21,430 nt of DNA from UBA6382 sp963617965 (GTDB lineage: Bacteria; Bacteroidota; Bacteroidia; Bacteroidales; Bacteroidaceae), in contig CAVEQO010000036.1 in NCBI GenBank assembly GCA_963617965.1, positions 1-21,430 of the forward strand, written 5' to 3'. Within the stretch, counting starts at the first letter, position 1; each line of letters starts with the position of its first letter. Position numbers and translations under genes: made by a program. The notes below the pieces were generated by a model, which was not told where the DNA came from, searched no databases, and saw only the letters and a list, made by a program, of their open reading frames with translations. Below, one piece after another: positions 15,575 to 21,430 of the stretch.

Positions 15575-16630
15575 ATGAAAATCTGCTTGTTTTGCGAAAA
15601 TAAATATGCGGTGAGCATTTTGGAACCTATTCAAGAAGCCGCCGACAAGGAGGGCGGCAACGATGTGCAGTGGTATGTACACGCCAAGCGCATTCCAGAG
15701 TTCCCGCTGTCCGGCAAGGTGCGCTACACTAACTCCATACACGACATAGAGGACTTTCATCCCGATGCCATTTTTGTGCCGGGCAACATTGTGCCTTACT
15801 ATCTGTCGGGTGTCAAGATACAGGTGTTTCATGGCTATGCGGCCGAGAAGAAAGACCATTGGGTGATACGTCGCTACTTTGATACCTACTTCACTCAGGG
15901 ACCATTCTTTACCAAGGGCTTTGAACGCTTGGCAAAGAAATATAAGGACTTTGAGGTGCTTGAAACCGGTTGGCCTCGCCAAGACTGGATTTACAACAAC
16001 CTTCACACGTTTGATGCTGAGCGCGAAAACTGTCTGAAGCAATATGACAAGAGCAAGATTGTGCTATATGCCCCCACGTTCTCTCCCTCGCTCACCTCGC
16101 TGCCGTATATGAAAGAGGCTTTGCGTGACTTCGCGGGAAATGAGGATGTCGTGCTGCTCATGAAGTTTCACCCGCTTACGGCGCAGGAGCATATCGACTC
16201 CTACAAGCAACTGGCACAGGAAGTTGAAAACATCATCTGGATAGACGACTTTAACGTCACCAAGTATATGCTTATGAGCGACTTGATGATTAGCGATACG
16301 TCGTCCACAATCTACGAAGAACTCCTTCTCGACAAACCTGTGATAACGCTTCGGGCTGCCACCAAGCCAAAGGATTTGCATTGGTACAACATGCAGCAAC
16401 CTGAAGAGTTGCCCAAAGCTTTCCATGAAGTGATGGACAATGGTGGTAAATACACCGGGATGCGCAAATGGATTATCCAAAACTATGACCCGCATCTTGA
16501 CGGACAAGTGGGCAAACGCATGTTGCAGGGTGCTCGCGATTATATAGCCCGACATGGCGTGCCAGAAAAACGACACCTTAACCTGTGGCGAAAATATACC
16601 AGCATCAAGACATTTGGCTGGCCTAAGTAG
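15575..16630 (+). CDS. CDP-glycerol glycerophosphotransferase-family protein (TagB/TagF-like)
   Basis: A 351-residue GT-B-like phosphotransferase. The ATG at 15575, 13 nt after the cytidylyltransferase, is chosen because the earlier part of the open frame is shadow. Motifs: QVFHGYAAEKKD (83-94) with catalytic-type His86, YAPTFS (165-170), MKFHPL (196-201) with His199, and SDTSSTIYEELLLDKPVI (240-257) forming the CDP-binding loop. TagB/TagF enzymes transfer glycerol-phosphate from CDP-glycerol in teichoic acid synthesis; Gram-negative relatives attach glycerol-phosphate or other phospho-alcohols to glycans. No transmembrane segment is visible. The neighbour supplies a plausible CDP-activated donor. 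It is the last plus-strand gene before a convergent junction. Confidence 0.87.
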   Translation: MKICLFCENKYAVSILEPIQEAADKEGGNDVQWYVHAKRIPEFPLSGKVRYTNSIHDIEDFHPDAIFVPGNIVPYYLSGVKIQVFHGYAAEKKDHWVIRRYFDTYFTQGPFFTKGFERLAKKYKDFEVLETGWPRQDWIYNNLHTFDAERENCLKQYDKSKIVLYAPTFSPSLTSLPYMKEALRDFAGNEDVVLLMKFHPLTAQEHIDSYKQLAQEVENIIWIDDFNVTKYMLMSDLMISDTSSTIYEELLLDKPVITLRAATKPKDLHWYNMQQPEELPKAFHEVMDNGGKYTGMRKWIIQNYDPHLDGQVGKRMLQGARDYIARHGVPEKRHLNLWRKYTSIKTFGWPK

Positions 16631-16717
16631 GTGTGGCGTTTCGTCGGCACTGTTGAACAATAATTTCTTTATACGCACACTTGCAACGTGCGGAGTAGGC
16701 GAGTAAACCATTATAAT

Positions 16718-16759
16718 AGGGCTGACGCCCTGCCCTAATATATGTCGCTCCTGCGGAGC
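16718..16759. repeat. REP-like intergenic palindrome pair
   Basis: Two small palindromes occur in tandem: AGGGC-TGAC-GCCCT (16718-16731) and GCTCC-TGC-GGAGC (16747-16759), separated by an A/T-rich spacer with a further CCCTA. The second, with its TGTCGCTCC context, resembles short dispersed extragenic palindromes that I recall from Bacteroidota genomes. Only one copy lies in this window, so repetitiveness is not shown here. Confidence 0.5.
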
Positions 16760-16794
16760 TCTTTGTGGCATTATGGCTTGGCACGCAGAATTTG

Positions 16795-16839
16795 GAAAAA
16801 CGTTTGTCCCAATTCGGTGATTGGTGCTTGTCGTTTTTC
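16795..16839. terminator. Terminator-like hairpin at the convergent junction
   Basis: Outer arms GAAAAACG (16795-16802) and CGTTTTTC (16832-16839) enclose an inner stem CCAAT/ATTGG (16809-16813 with 16820-16824). The minus-strand form ends in a T-run and lies 18 nt after the GT2 stop. The interrupted stem makes it less certain than 3002-3042. Confidence 0.45.
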
Positions 16840-16856
16840 TGTATCCTGATTCGGGG

Positions 16857-17687
16857 TTACTCTAATGTGGTGATGGGGTTTTCGTTGGGATTGTTAATAT
16901 ATTTGTCTACGCCGTTGGCACAGTAGGCAACGCCTCGTTGCTCACATTCCTTGCAGTAAGCGCGGTTTTTGTCTTCGTTGTACATGTATTTGTCTTCGTG
17001 CCACAGGTGAAAGAGAATGCCGGAGAATTTTAGGCTCATTTTCTTAAGTCCTGAAACGTTGAGGCGATACCCAAAGTCACCGTCTTCACCGCCCCAGCCT
17101 TCGTAAAACTCATCATAGCCATTGACGCGCAGAAAATCTTCTTTGAAAAACGACATGTTGCAACCCAGTGCAAAGTTTCTGTGTCGTTTGTAGCGTGGCG
17201 CCAAATATCGCGCCAACCATGTTATGTGCATTGAGTTTTCCGGTTTGCTCTCAATGCCTTTTGTCCAAAAATGAATGTGCCGGGACTTGCCGCTCTTGCA
17301 GATTTCCTCTGTCAGCTCTTTGCCGAGATTGGTTCTTCCTCCCTTTTGATAACAGCCTTTGCGAGCGGCGTTGACGTGGTCTGCCACAAACAAGGGGTGC
17401 ATAAACACGTCACCGTCAATCTCGATGATGTAGTCACCGGTGGCTTTGGCAATAGACTTGTTTCTCATCATGGCAAGGCGAAAGCCTTCGTCCTTTTGCC
17501 ACACGTGAACAATAGGCACCTTCGACGTTGCCCGTATTTCCTTTACAAGGTCAATAGTCTCTTGCCTTGAGCCGTCGTCGCCAATCACAATCTCATCGGG
17601 CAGACGCTTTTGTTTCAAGGCACTGTCAAGGCAAACGCGCAGGGCGTCGGGGCGGTTGTATGTGGAGATTACTAATGATACTTTCAT
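16857..17687 (-). CDS. GT2-family glycosyltransferase with galactosyltransferase-type C-terminus
   Basis: A 276-residue GT-A enzyme. The start at 17687 gives MKVSLVISTYNRPDAL; the 24 codons upstream in the open frame look non-coding and lack conservation cues. Nucleotide-sugar binding is seen at GDDGS (36-40) and the metal-binding DGD motif (IEIDGDVFMHP, 88-98). The segment FALGCNMSFFKEDFLRVNGY (172-191) followed by YEGWGGEDGDFGYRL (195-209) is the Glyco_transf_7C-type acceptor region found in chondroitin-synthase-like and galactosyltransferase-like GT2 proteins. Donor and acceptor are unknown. It lies 148 nt downstream of licD on the same strand and shares its A/T-richer composition, so it probably works on the same surface glycan. 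Confidence 0.87.
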   Translation of the reverse strand: MKVSLVISTYNRPDALRVCLDSALKQKRLPDEIVIGDDGSRQETIDLVKEIRATSKVPIVHVWQKDEGFRLAMMRNKSIAKATGDYIIEIDGDVFMHPLFVADHVNAARKGCYQKGGRTNLGKELTEEICKSGKSRHIHFWTKGIESKPENSMHITWLARYLAPRYKRHRNFALGCNMSFFKEDFLRVNGYDEFYEGWGGEDGDFGYRLNVSGLKKMSLKFSGILFHLWHEDKYMYNEDKNRAYCKECEQRGVAYCANGVDKYINNPNENPITTLE

Positions 17688-17835
17688 CGCGTGAATGCTA
17701 AATGTGTATGTAGGTATTCTGGTTTTTTTAACTTGTCGAGTGGGTGTCTTCTGTGTCATAAAGCCATTCTGGCAACAAACTTGTCTTTAACACCTATTTG
17801 AAGAAATATACAAAAGAGGAGGGCAGGTCGAAAGG

Positions 17836-18732
17836 TCACTTCTCCGGCAGGGGCTCTGTCTTGTACGAATTTTCGGTATCAAAACAAAGTCCGCCGTGCT
17901 GTGCGAGCCCTTGTATGGGTGTCATGTAGTCATCGCCATATTGCAACGCAAGCAGGTGGTGGGCATTTTGCGGAATCGGCACCTTGATGTACTCAAAATC
18001 AACCCATTGTGGTTCTCCAAAGTCCGAATAAGAGGCAATCATGCTGCTGTGCTTAAACGAAATCTCACAAACGCAGCCATCCTGTTGTGTCGGTACACTG
18101 CGCAAAAACTGTTCGTAACGACCATACTGAACCTTGTCGCTGAAAGTCTTGGTCTTGTTGCGCAGAAACGAGTAGATGCTCTCTGGCATTATGTTCAGAA
18201 ACTTCAGCAGTAATCTGATTTTCTGTCGTGCCATGCCTTCCTTCTTGTAATAGTGTGCAAAGCTTCGTGCTGTAGAAGGCACATTGTCAGCCGGGAATAT
18301 GTCGATAAAGATTCCTTGGTTGTACTTTTGCTGACAACGCTTATCCTCGTGGGGCCAACATGCAGTGAGGCTGTGACGCAGTTGGGCATAGCGGTGGTTG
18401 TAGTGGCGGTCGGTGTAGATGTTTTGCAGAAAGTAAGGGTGCTTGAACTCATCCTTCAGTTGCATCAGTTTGTCGTAGTCTTCGCGCATCATCACCATGT
18501 CAATGTCGTCGTCCCAAGGAATGAAGCCTTTGTGCCTGATGGCACCAAGCAATGTTCCGCCATCGGCGTAAATACGCAGGTTGTGGCGTTTGCATATTTC
18601 CAGCAGTTTATTGACCATGTCTAACTCTACAGCCCACACGGCTTTCATGTCGGCGCTAATATCGTAGTTGCCCCTTTTTTCGGCTTTCAGAAACGTTGCG
18701 GGTGGATTAAGCGTAATGTTTTTTGGAGTCAT
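17836..18732 (-). CDS. LicD-family phosphotransferase
   Basis: A 298-residue member of the LicD/fukutin-related nucleotidyltransferase-fold family. The hallmark is GGTLLGAIRHKGFIPWDDD (58-76) continuing to Asp78, with Gly58-Gly59-Thr60 and the metal-binding Asp cluster 74-78. IFIDIFPADNVP (about 141-152) is the second conserved block. LicD proteins of pneumococcus and Haemophilus transfer phosphocholine from CDP-choline to sugars of teichoic acid or LPS; relatives transfer other phospho-alcohols. It has no signal peptide. It is separated from typA by a 106-nt gap holding a hairpin, and from the GT2 gene by 148 nt. With the LicC-like and TagB/F-like proteins 2 kb away it suggests glycan decoration by a CDP-activated group. 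Confidence 0.88.
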   Translation of the reverse strand: MTPKNITLNPPATFLKAEKRGNYDISADMKAVWAVELDMVNKLLEICKRHNLRIYADGGTLLGAIRHKGFIPWDDDIDMVMMREDYDKLMQLKDEFKHPYFLQNIYTDRHYNHRYAQLRHSLTACWPHEDKRCQQKYNQGIFIDIFPADNVPSTARSFAHYYKKEGMARQKIRLLLKFLNIMPESIYSFLRNKTKTFSDKVQYGRYEQFLRSVPTQQDGCVCEISFKHSSMIASYSDFGEPQWVDFEYIKVPIPQNAHHLLALQYGDDYMTPIQGLAQHGGLCFDTENSYKTEPLPEK

Positions 18733-18753
18733 AATGATGATATGCAGATATTC

Positions 18754-18789
18754 AAATCTTAGTCCACTTGAAAAAGTGGACTAAATCTT
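18754..18789. repeat. Perfect palindrome bounded by 7-bp direct repeats (possible terminator of typA or insertion scar)
   Basis: A 9-bp inverted repeat AGTCCACTT-GAAA-AAGTGGACT (18761-18782) is flanked on both sides by AAATCTT (18754-18760 and 18783-18789). The flanks also let the stem grow to 11 bp. It lies downstream of the typA stop on the minus strand and just before licD. It could be a weak terminator without a good T-tract, an operator, or the footprint of a small inserted element. Confidence 0.55.
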
Positions 18790-18838
18790 CTTTAATTCAA
18801 TATAGTAAGATTCTGTGTCAAAGAGAGACCGGCAGATA

Positions 18839-20635
18839 TTATCTGTCAGATCTCTTGCGCTGCGTGTGGTCCAGGATAATCTTGCGCATTCTCATGCTCT
18901 TGGGCGTCACCTCCACATATTCGTCCTCCTTGATGTATTCCAGAGCTTCTTCCAGGCTGAATTCCGTGGCGGGAATGATGTGGGCTTTCTCGTCGGTGCC
19001 GCTGGCGCGCACGTTGGTGAGCTGCTTGGCCTTGGTCACGTTGACCACGAGGTCAATTTCATGCACGTGTTCGCCCACCACCTGTCCGGCGTAGACTTCG
19101 TCCTGAGGGTGTATGAAGAATTTGCCCCGGTCCTGCAGCTTGTCGAGGGCATAGGCGAATGCCGTGCCGCTTTCCATGGCCACGAGCGAACCGTTGACCC
19201 TTCGGGTGATGTCGCCCTTGTAGGGCTGGTAGCCCTTGTAGCGGTGTGCCATGATGGCTTCGCCCTGCGAGGCTGTCAGCACGTTGGTACGCAGGCCTAT
19301 GATGCCTCTCGACGGTATGTCGAACACTATGTTCACGCGGTCGCCCTGGCTCTCCATCGAGGTCATCTCGCCCTTGCGCCGCGTTATCATGTCTATCATC
19401 TTGCTTGAGAACTCTTCGGGCACGTTGATCGTGAGCTCTTCTATGGGTTCGCACTTCACCCCGTCTGTTTCCTTGTATATCACCTGCGGCTGCCCCACCT
19501 GCAGCTCATAGCCCTCGCGGCGCATGGTCTCGATGAGCACCGACAGGTGCAGCACCCCGCGCCCCGACACTATCCAGCTGTCAAACGAGTCTGTGTTCTG
19601 CACCTTGAGGGCAAGGTTCTTCTGCAGCTCCCTGTGCAGGCGTTCGTCAATCTGGCGGCTGGTGCAGTACTTGCCCTCCTTGCCGAAGAACGGCGAGTTG
19701 TTTATGGTGAAGAGCATGCTCATGGTCGGCTCGTCTATCTTGATGGGCGGGAGCGGCTCGGGATTTTCAAAGTCGCAGATGGTGTCGCCTATCTCGAAGT
19801 TCTCCAGCCCTATGATGGAGCAGATGTCGCCGCAGCCTACCTCGCCGGTCTTGTGGTGCCCCATGCCCTCAAAGGTGTGGAGTTCTTTGATGCGGGTCTT
19901 CTCCATGCTGCCGTCGCGGTGTGCCACGGTGATGTTCATGCCTTCCCTGAGCGTGCCGCGGTTCACTCTGCCTACGGCTATGCGCCCGGTGTAGTTGGAG
20001 TAGTCGAGCGACGTTATGAGCATCTGGGGCGTGCCCTCGCGCTTTTCGGGCGCGGGTATCACGTCCACTATCTTGTCGAGCAGGTATGTTATGCTGTTGG
20101 TGGGGGTGTTGTAGTCCGGCCCCATCCATCCGTTCTTGGCAGACCCGTAGACTACCGGGAAGTCCAGCTGGTCTTCCGACGCTCCGAGGCTGAACATGAG
20201 GTCAAACACCATTTCATACACCTCCTCCGGGCGGCAGTTGGGCTTGTCCACCTTGTTGACCACCACTATGGGCTTGAGCCCTATCTGCAGGGCTTTTTCA
20301 AGCACGAAACGGGTCTGCGGCATGGGACCCTCAAACGCATCCACAAGCAGTATGCAGCCGTCGGCCATGTTGAGCACGCGCTCCACTTCCCCGCCGAAGT
20401 CCGAGTGCCCCGGAGTGTCTATGATGTTTATCTTGGTGCCGTTGTAGGTGATGCTCACGTTCTTCGACAGTATGGTTATCCCGCGCTCGCGCTCGAGGTC
20501 GTTGTTGTCAAGCATGAGGTCGCCGGTCTGCTGGTTGTCCCTGAACAGGTGTCCCGCCAGGAGCATCTTGTCTACCAGTGTTGTCTTGCCGTGGTCTACG
20601 TGCGCAATGATTGCGATGTTGCGAATGTCCGTCAT
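18839..20635 (-). CDS. typA: Ribosome-associated translational GTPase TypA/BipA
   Basis: A 598-residue EF-G-related GTPase that binds the ribosome and assists large-subunit assembly and stress or cold adaptation. The start at 20635 gives MTDIRNIAIIAHVDHGKTT; the eleven codons upstream in the open frame are not family-like. G1 is AHVDHGKTTL (11-20), followed by a switch with RERGITI, G3 DTPGH, and G4 NKVDKP. Domain II contains GRIAVGRVNRG. The EF-G-like domain III/V (from about 300) includes GRGVLHLSVLIETMRREGYE-type sequence and GEVMTSMESQG-like and RGIIGLR segments. The basic C-terminus ends RKRSDR. Length and order are standard. It lies on the minus strand after rpsO, with its own -7 box. 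Confidence 0.97.
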   Translation of the reverse strand: MTDIRNIAIIAHVDHGKTTLVDKMLLAGHLFRDNQQTGDLMLDNNDLERERGITILSKNVSITYNGTKINIIDTPGHSDFGGEVERVLNMADGCILLVDAFEGPMPQTRFVLEKALQIGLKPIVVVNKVDKPNCRPEEVYEMVFDLMFSLGASEDQLDFPVVYGSAKNGWMGPDYNTPTNSITYLLDKIVDVIPAPEKREGTPQMLITSLDYSNYTGRIAVGRVNRGTLREGMNITVAHRDGSMEKTRIKELHTFEGMGHHKTGEVGCGDICSIIGLENFEIGDTICDFENPEPLPPIKIDEPTMSMLFTINNSPFFGKEGKYCTSRQIDERLHRELQKNLALKVQNTDSFDSWIVSGRGVLHLSVLIETMRREGYELQVGQPQVIYKETDGVKCEPIEELTINVPEEFSSKMIDMITRRKGEMTSMESQGDRVNIVFDIPSRGIIGLRTNVLTASQGEAIMAHRYKGYQPYKGDITRRVNGSLVAMESGTAFAYALDKLQDRGKFFIHPQDEVYAGQVVGEHVHEIDLVVNVTKAKQLTNVRASGTDEKAHIIPATEFSLEEALEYIKEDEYVEVTPKSMRMRKIILDHTQRKRSDR

Positions 20636-20665
20636 AACCGTCTGTGTGTCTTTTGCATTGGGGTG

Positions 20666-20673
20666 CAAAGTTA
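20666..20673 (-). promoter_or_regulatory. -7 box of the typA promoter
   Basis: TAACTTTG on the minus strand matches TAnnTTTG and lies 30 nt before the typA start. No TTG is seen at the expected -33 spacing. Confidence 0.5.
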
Positions 20674-20768
20674 ATCATTATTGTGCAATTACGCGTTTGC
20701 CGTCTGCGTATAAAATGCCGCCCTTTGGTGAAAAGACATGGCCTGCCGTCTGCTGCACACAACTGAAA

Positions 20769-20810
20769 GAGGAATCGCACCCCCTGCATGTGCAGGGAAT
20801 GCGATTCCTC
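20769..20810 (-). terminator. Intrinsic terminator after rpsO
   Basis: An 11-bp outer stem (20769-20779 with 20800-20810) and a 7-bp inner stem CCCTGCA/TGCAGGG (20782-20788 with 20791-20797) are separated by a 2x2 internal loop. On the minus strand the hairpin is followed by TCTTTCAGTT. It lies 23 nt after the rpsO stop and would separate rpsO from typA transcription. Confidence 0.72.
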
Positions 20811-20833
20811 CGTTGTCCGTAAAGTCTTTCGGG

Positions 20834-21103
20834 TTACTTGCGCAGACCGAGTTTCTTTACAATGGCGCGGTAGCGGGTGATGTCCTTTGCCTTCAGGTAG
20901 TTCAGAAGGGCACGGCGCTTGCCCACCATCCGTGTCAAGGCCCTTTCGGTGCTATGATCTTTACGGTTGGCCTTCATGTGTTCCGTCAAGTGGGAAATAC
21001 GGAAAGAAAACAATGCCACCTGCGATTCCGGTGAACCGGTGTCAGTGTTGGACGCCCCGTACTGTCCAAAGATCTCCTTTTTCTTTTCAGGATCTAAATA
21101 CAT
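20834..21103 (-). CDS. rpsO: 30S ribosomal protein S15
   Basis: An 89-residue primary 16S rRNA-binding protein of the small-subunit platform. The start at 21103 gives MYLDPEKKKEIFGQYG; the longer upstream open frame runs through the promoter and is not S15-like. Conserved blocks are DTGSPESQVALFSFRISHLT (26-45), HMKANRKDHSTERAL (48-62), and the C-terminal GKRRALLNYL followed by YRAIVKKLGLRK. The length is normal. It is preceded by a TAACTTTG box with a leader of about 50 nt; rpsO leaders in other bacteria bind S15 for autoregulation, but no such fold is demonstrated here. A hairpin terminator follows. Confidence 0.97.
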   Translation of the reverse strand: MYLDPEKKKEIFGQYGASNTDTGSPESQVALFSFRISHLTEHMKANRKDHSTERALTRMVGKRRALLNYLKAKDITRYRAIVKKLGLRK

Positions 21104-21159
21104 AGTGTTTTGTGTGTATAATAATGTGTATAAATGCTCACGCAATGCGCAAGCGACCG

Positions 21160-21218
21160 CAAAGTTACGAACTCTTTTTGAATGAAGACGGTCTGCCGTG
21201 GCTTTTTTTTGTTTTTTT
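21160..21218 (-). promoter_or_regulatory. rpsO promoter with upstream A-tracts
   Basis: TAACTTTG on the minus strand (21167-21160) is the -7 box. No exact TTG occurs at -33, but two A-runs (21218-21212 and 21210-21203 on the minus strand) lie about 36-50 nt upstream, placed like an UP element. Such A-tracts fit a highly expressed ribosomal gene. Confidence 0.5.
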
Positions 21219-21231
21219 GAGGGGGAAATTC

Positions 21232-21261
21232 TTGCCCGGTTGGATTTTTGTGCTAAATTTG
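21232..21261 (+). promoter_or_regulatory. Consensus promoter reading toward the right edge
   Basis: TTG (21232-21234), exactly 19 nt, then TAAATTTG (21254-21261) is one of the best matches to the Bacteroidota promoter consensus in this window. It is divergent from rpsO and would transcribe the 160 nt that remain in the window. Confidence 0.6.
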
Positions 21262-21359
21262 TCCCCGTGGACGGTTTGGCACATTCGCTGAAGTGTACCT
21301 TGTGCCTGTGAAATCCGTACACGTATGAATATTGTGAAACGCTAACTTCTGACGGAAAA

Positions 21360-21430
21360 ATGGACAGCCTGTCTGGCAAATTGCTTTCTTGCGTTTTGTC
21401 GCCCGCCCTCGTGAAGACTGCAAGGGGGGG
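21360..21430 (+). CDS. Possible start of an unidentified gene, cut by the window edge
   Basis: An ATG preceded by GACGGAAAAA opens a frame of 23 codons (MDSLSGKLLSCVLSPALVKT...) that stays open to the end of the window. A consensus promoter lies about 100 nt upstream. A 6-codon open frame (21325-21345) precedes it in the leader. The visible residues are too few to identify a family. The last seven bases are all G. Confidence 0.25.
   Translation, partial: MDSLSGKLLSCVLSPALVKTARG

Larger units (their letters stand above)
21104..21430. other. Right-edge intergenic region: divergent promoters
   Basis: This stretch of about 330 nt holds the rpsO leader and promoter (minus), paired T8 and T7 tracts, a plus-strand consensus promoter and a possible truncated gene start. 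Nothing else is recognisable. Confidence 0.5.

Noticed and set aside
17688..17835. Promoter for the GT2 gene between licD and GT2
   Set aside because: The 148-nt gap holds no TAnnTTTG match better than a one-mismatch CAAGTTTG, so I could not support a promoter.
19547..20674. Long plus-strand open frame (375 codons) opposite typA
   Set aside because: It is exactly antisense to typA, has no recognisable domain, and arises from GC-rich third positions of the real gene.
1..21430. CRISPR array, prophage or insertion sequence
   Set aside because: I saw no regularly spaced direct repeats, integrase, transposase or phage structural gene on either strand.

Overview
The window reads as chromosomal DNA from a member of the Bacteroidales (phylum Bacteroidota). 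The evidence is a recurring TAnnTTTG promoter -7 box (several with TTG 19-20 nt upstream), the near absence of Shine-Dalgarno sites, an Asp instead of the third zinc His in YbeY, and a ParE-type topoisomerase beside coaD. I cannot fix the genus. Most of the window is GC-rich, but about 13.75-18.8 kb is visibly AT-richer.

Layout. (1) 1-3080: a truncated tRNA-Asn on the minus strand shares a compact divergent promoter region with a PfkB-family kinase, which overlaps (ATGA) a secreted S41 peptidase. A 17-bp perfect hairpin terminator follows. (2) 3081-10478, all minus strand: GNAT acetyltransferase, parE, coaD, a second secreted S41 peptidase (ATGA overlap with ruvB), ruvB, ybeY, then a small AraC-type HTH protein with its own promoter. 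(3) 10668-16630, plus strand, tightly packed: U32-family protein, GT10 glycosyltransferase, WaaP/Kdo-kinase-like protein (ATGA overlap), HisC/CobD-like PLP enzyme, LicC-like CTP nucleotidyltransferase and TagB/TagF-like CDP-alcohol phosphotransferase. (4) 16631-16856: convergent junction with a REP-like palindrome pair and a terminator-like hairpin. (5) 16857-18732, minus strand: a GT2 glycosyltransferase and a LicD-family phosphotransferase. (6) 18839-21103, minus strand: typA/bipA and rpsO. (7) The right edge carries a strong plus-strand promoter and the start of a possible, truncated gene.

The most interesting part is 10.7-18.7 kb, a surface-glycan (LPS/LOS core or capsule) locus. GT10, GT2 and WaaP-like proteins would build and phosphorylate the glycan. 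The PLP enzyme, cytidylyltransferase and two CDP-alcohol-type phosphotransferases (TagB/F-like and LicD-like) together look like a self-contained route for making a phosphorylated amino-alcohol, activating it with CTP and attaching it to the glycan. No choline kinase (LicA) is present. The proposal that the PLP enzyme makes the phospho-amino-alcohol de novo (phosphoserine decarboxylation or transamination of a triose phosphate) is inference from family and neighbourhood.
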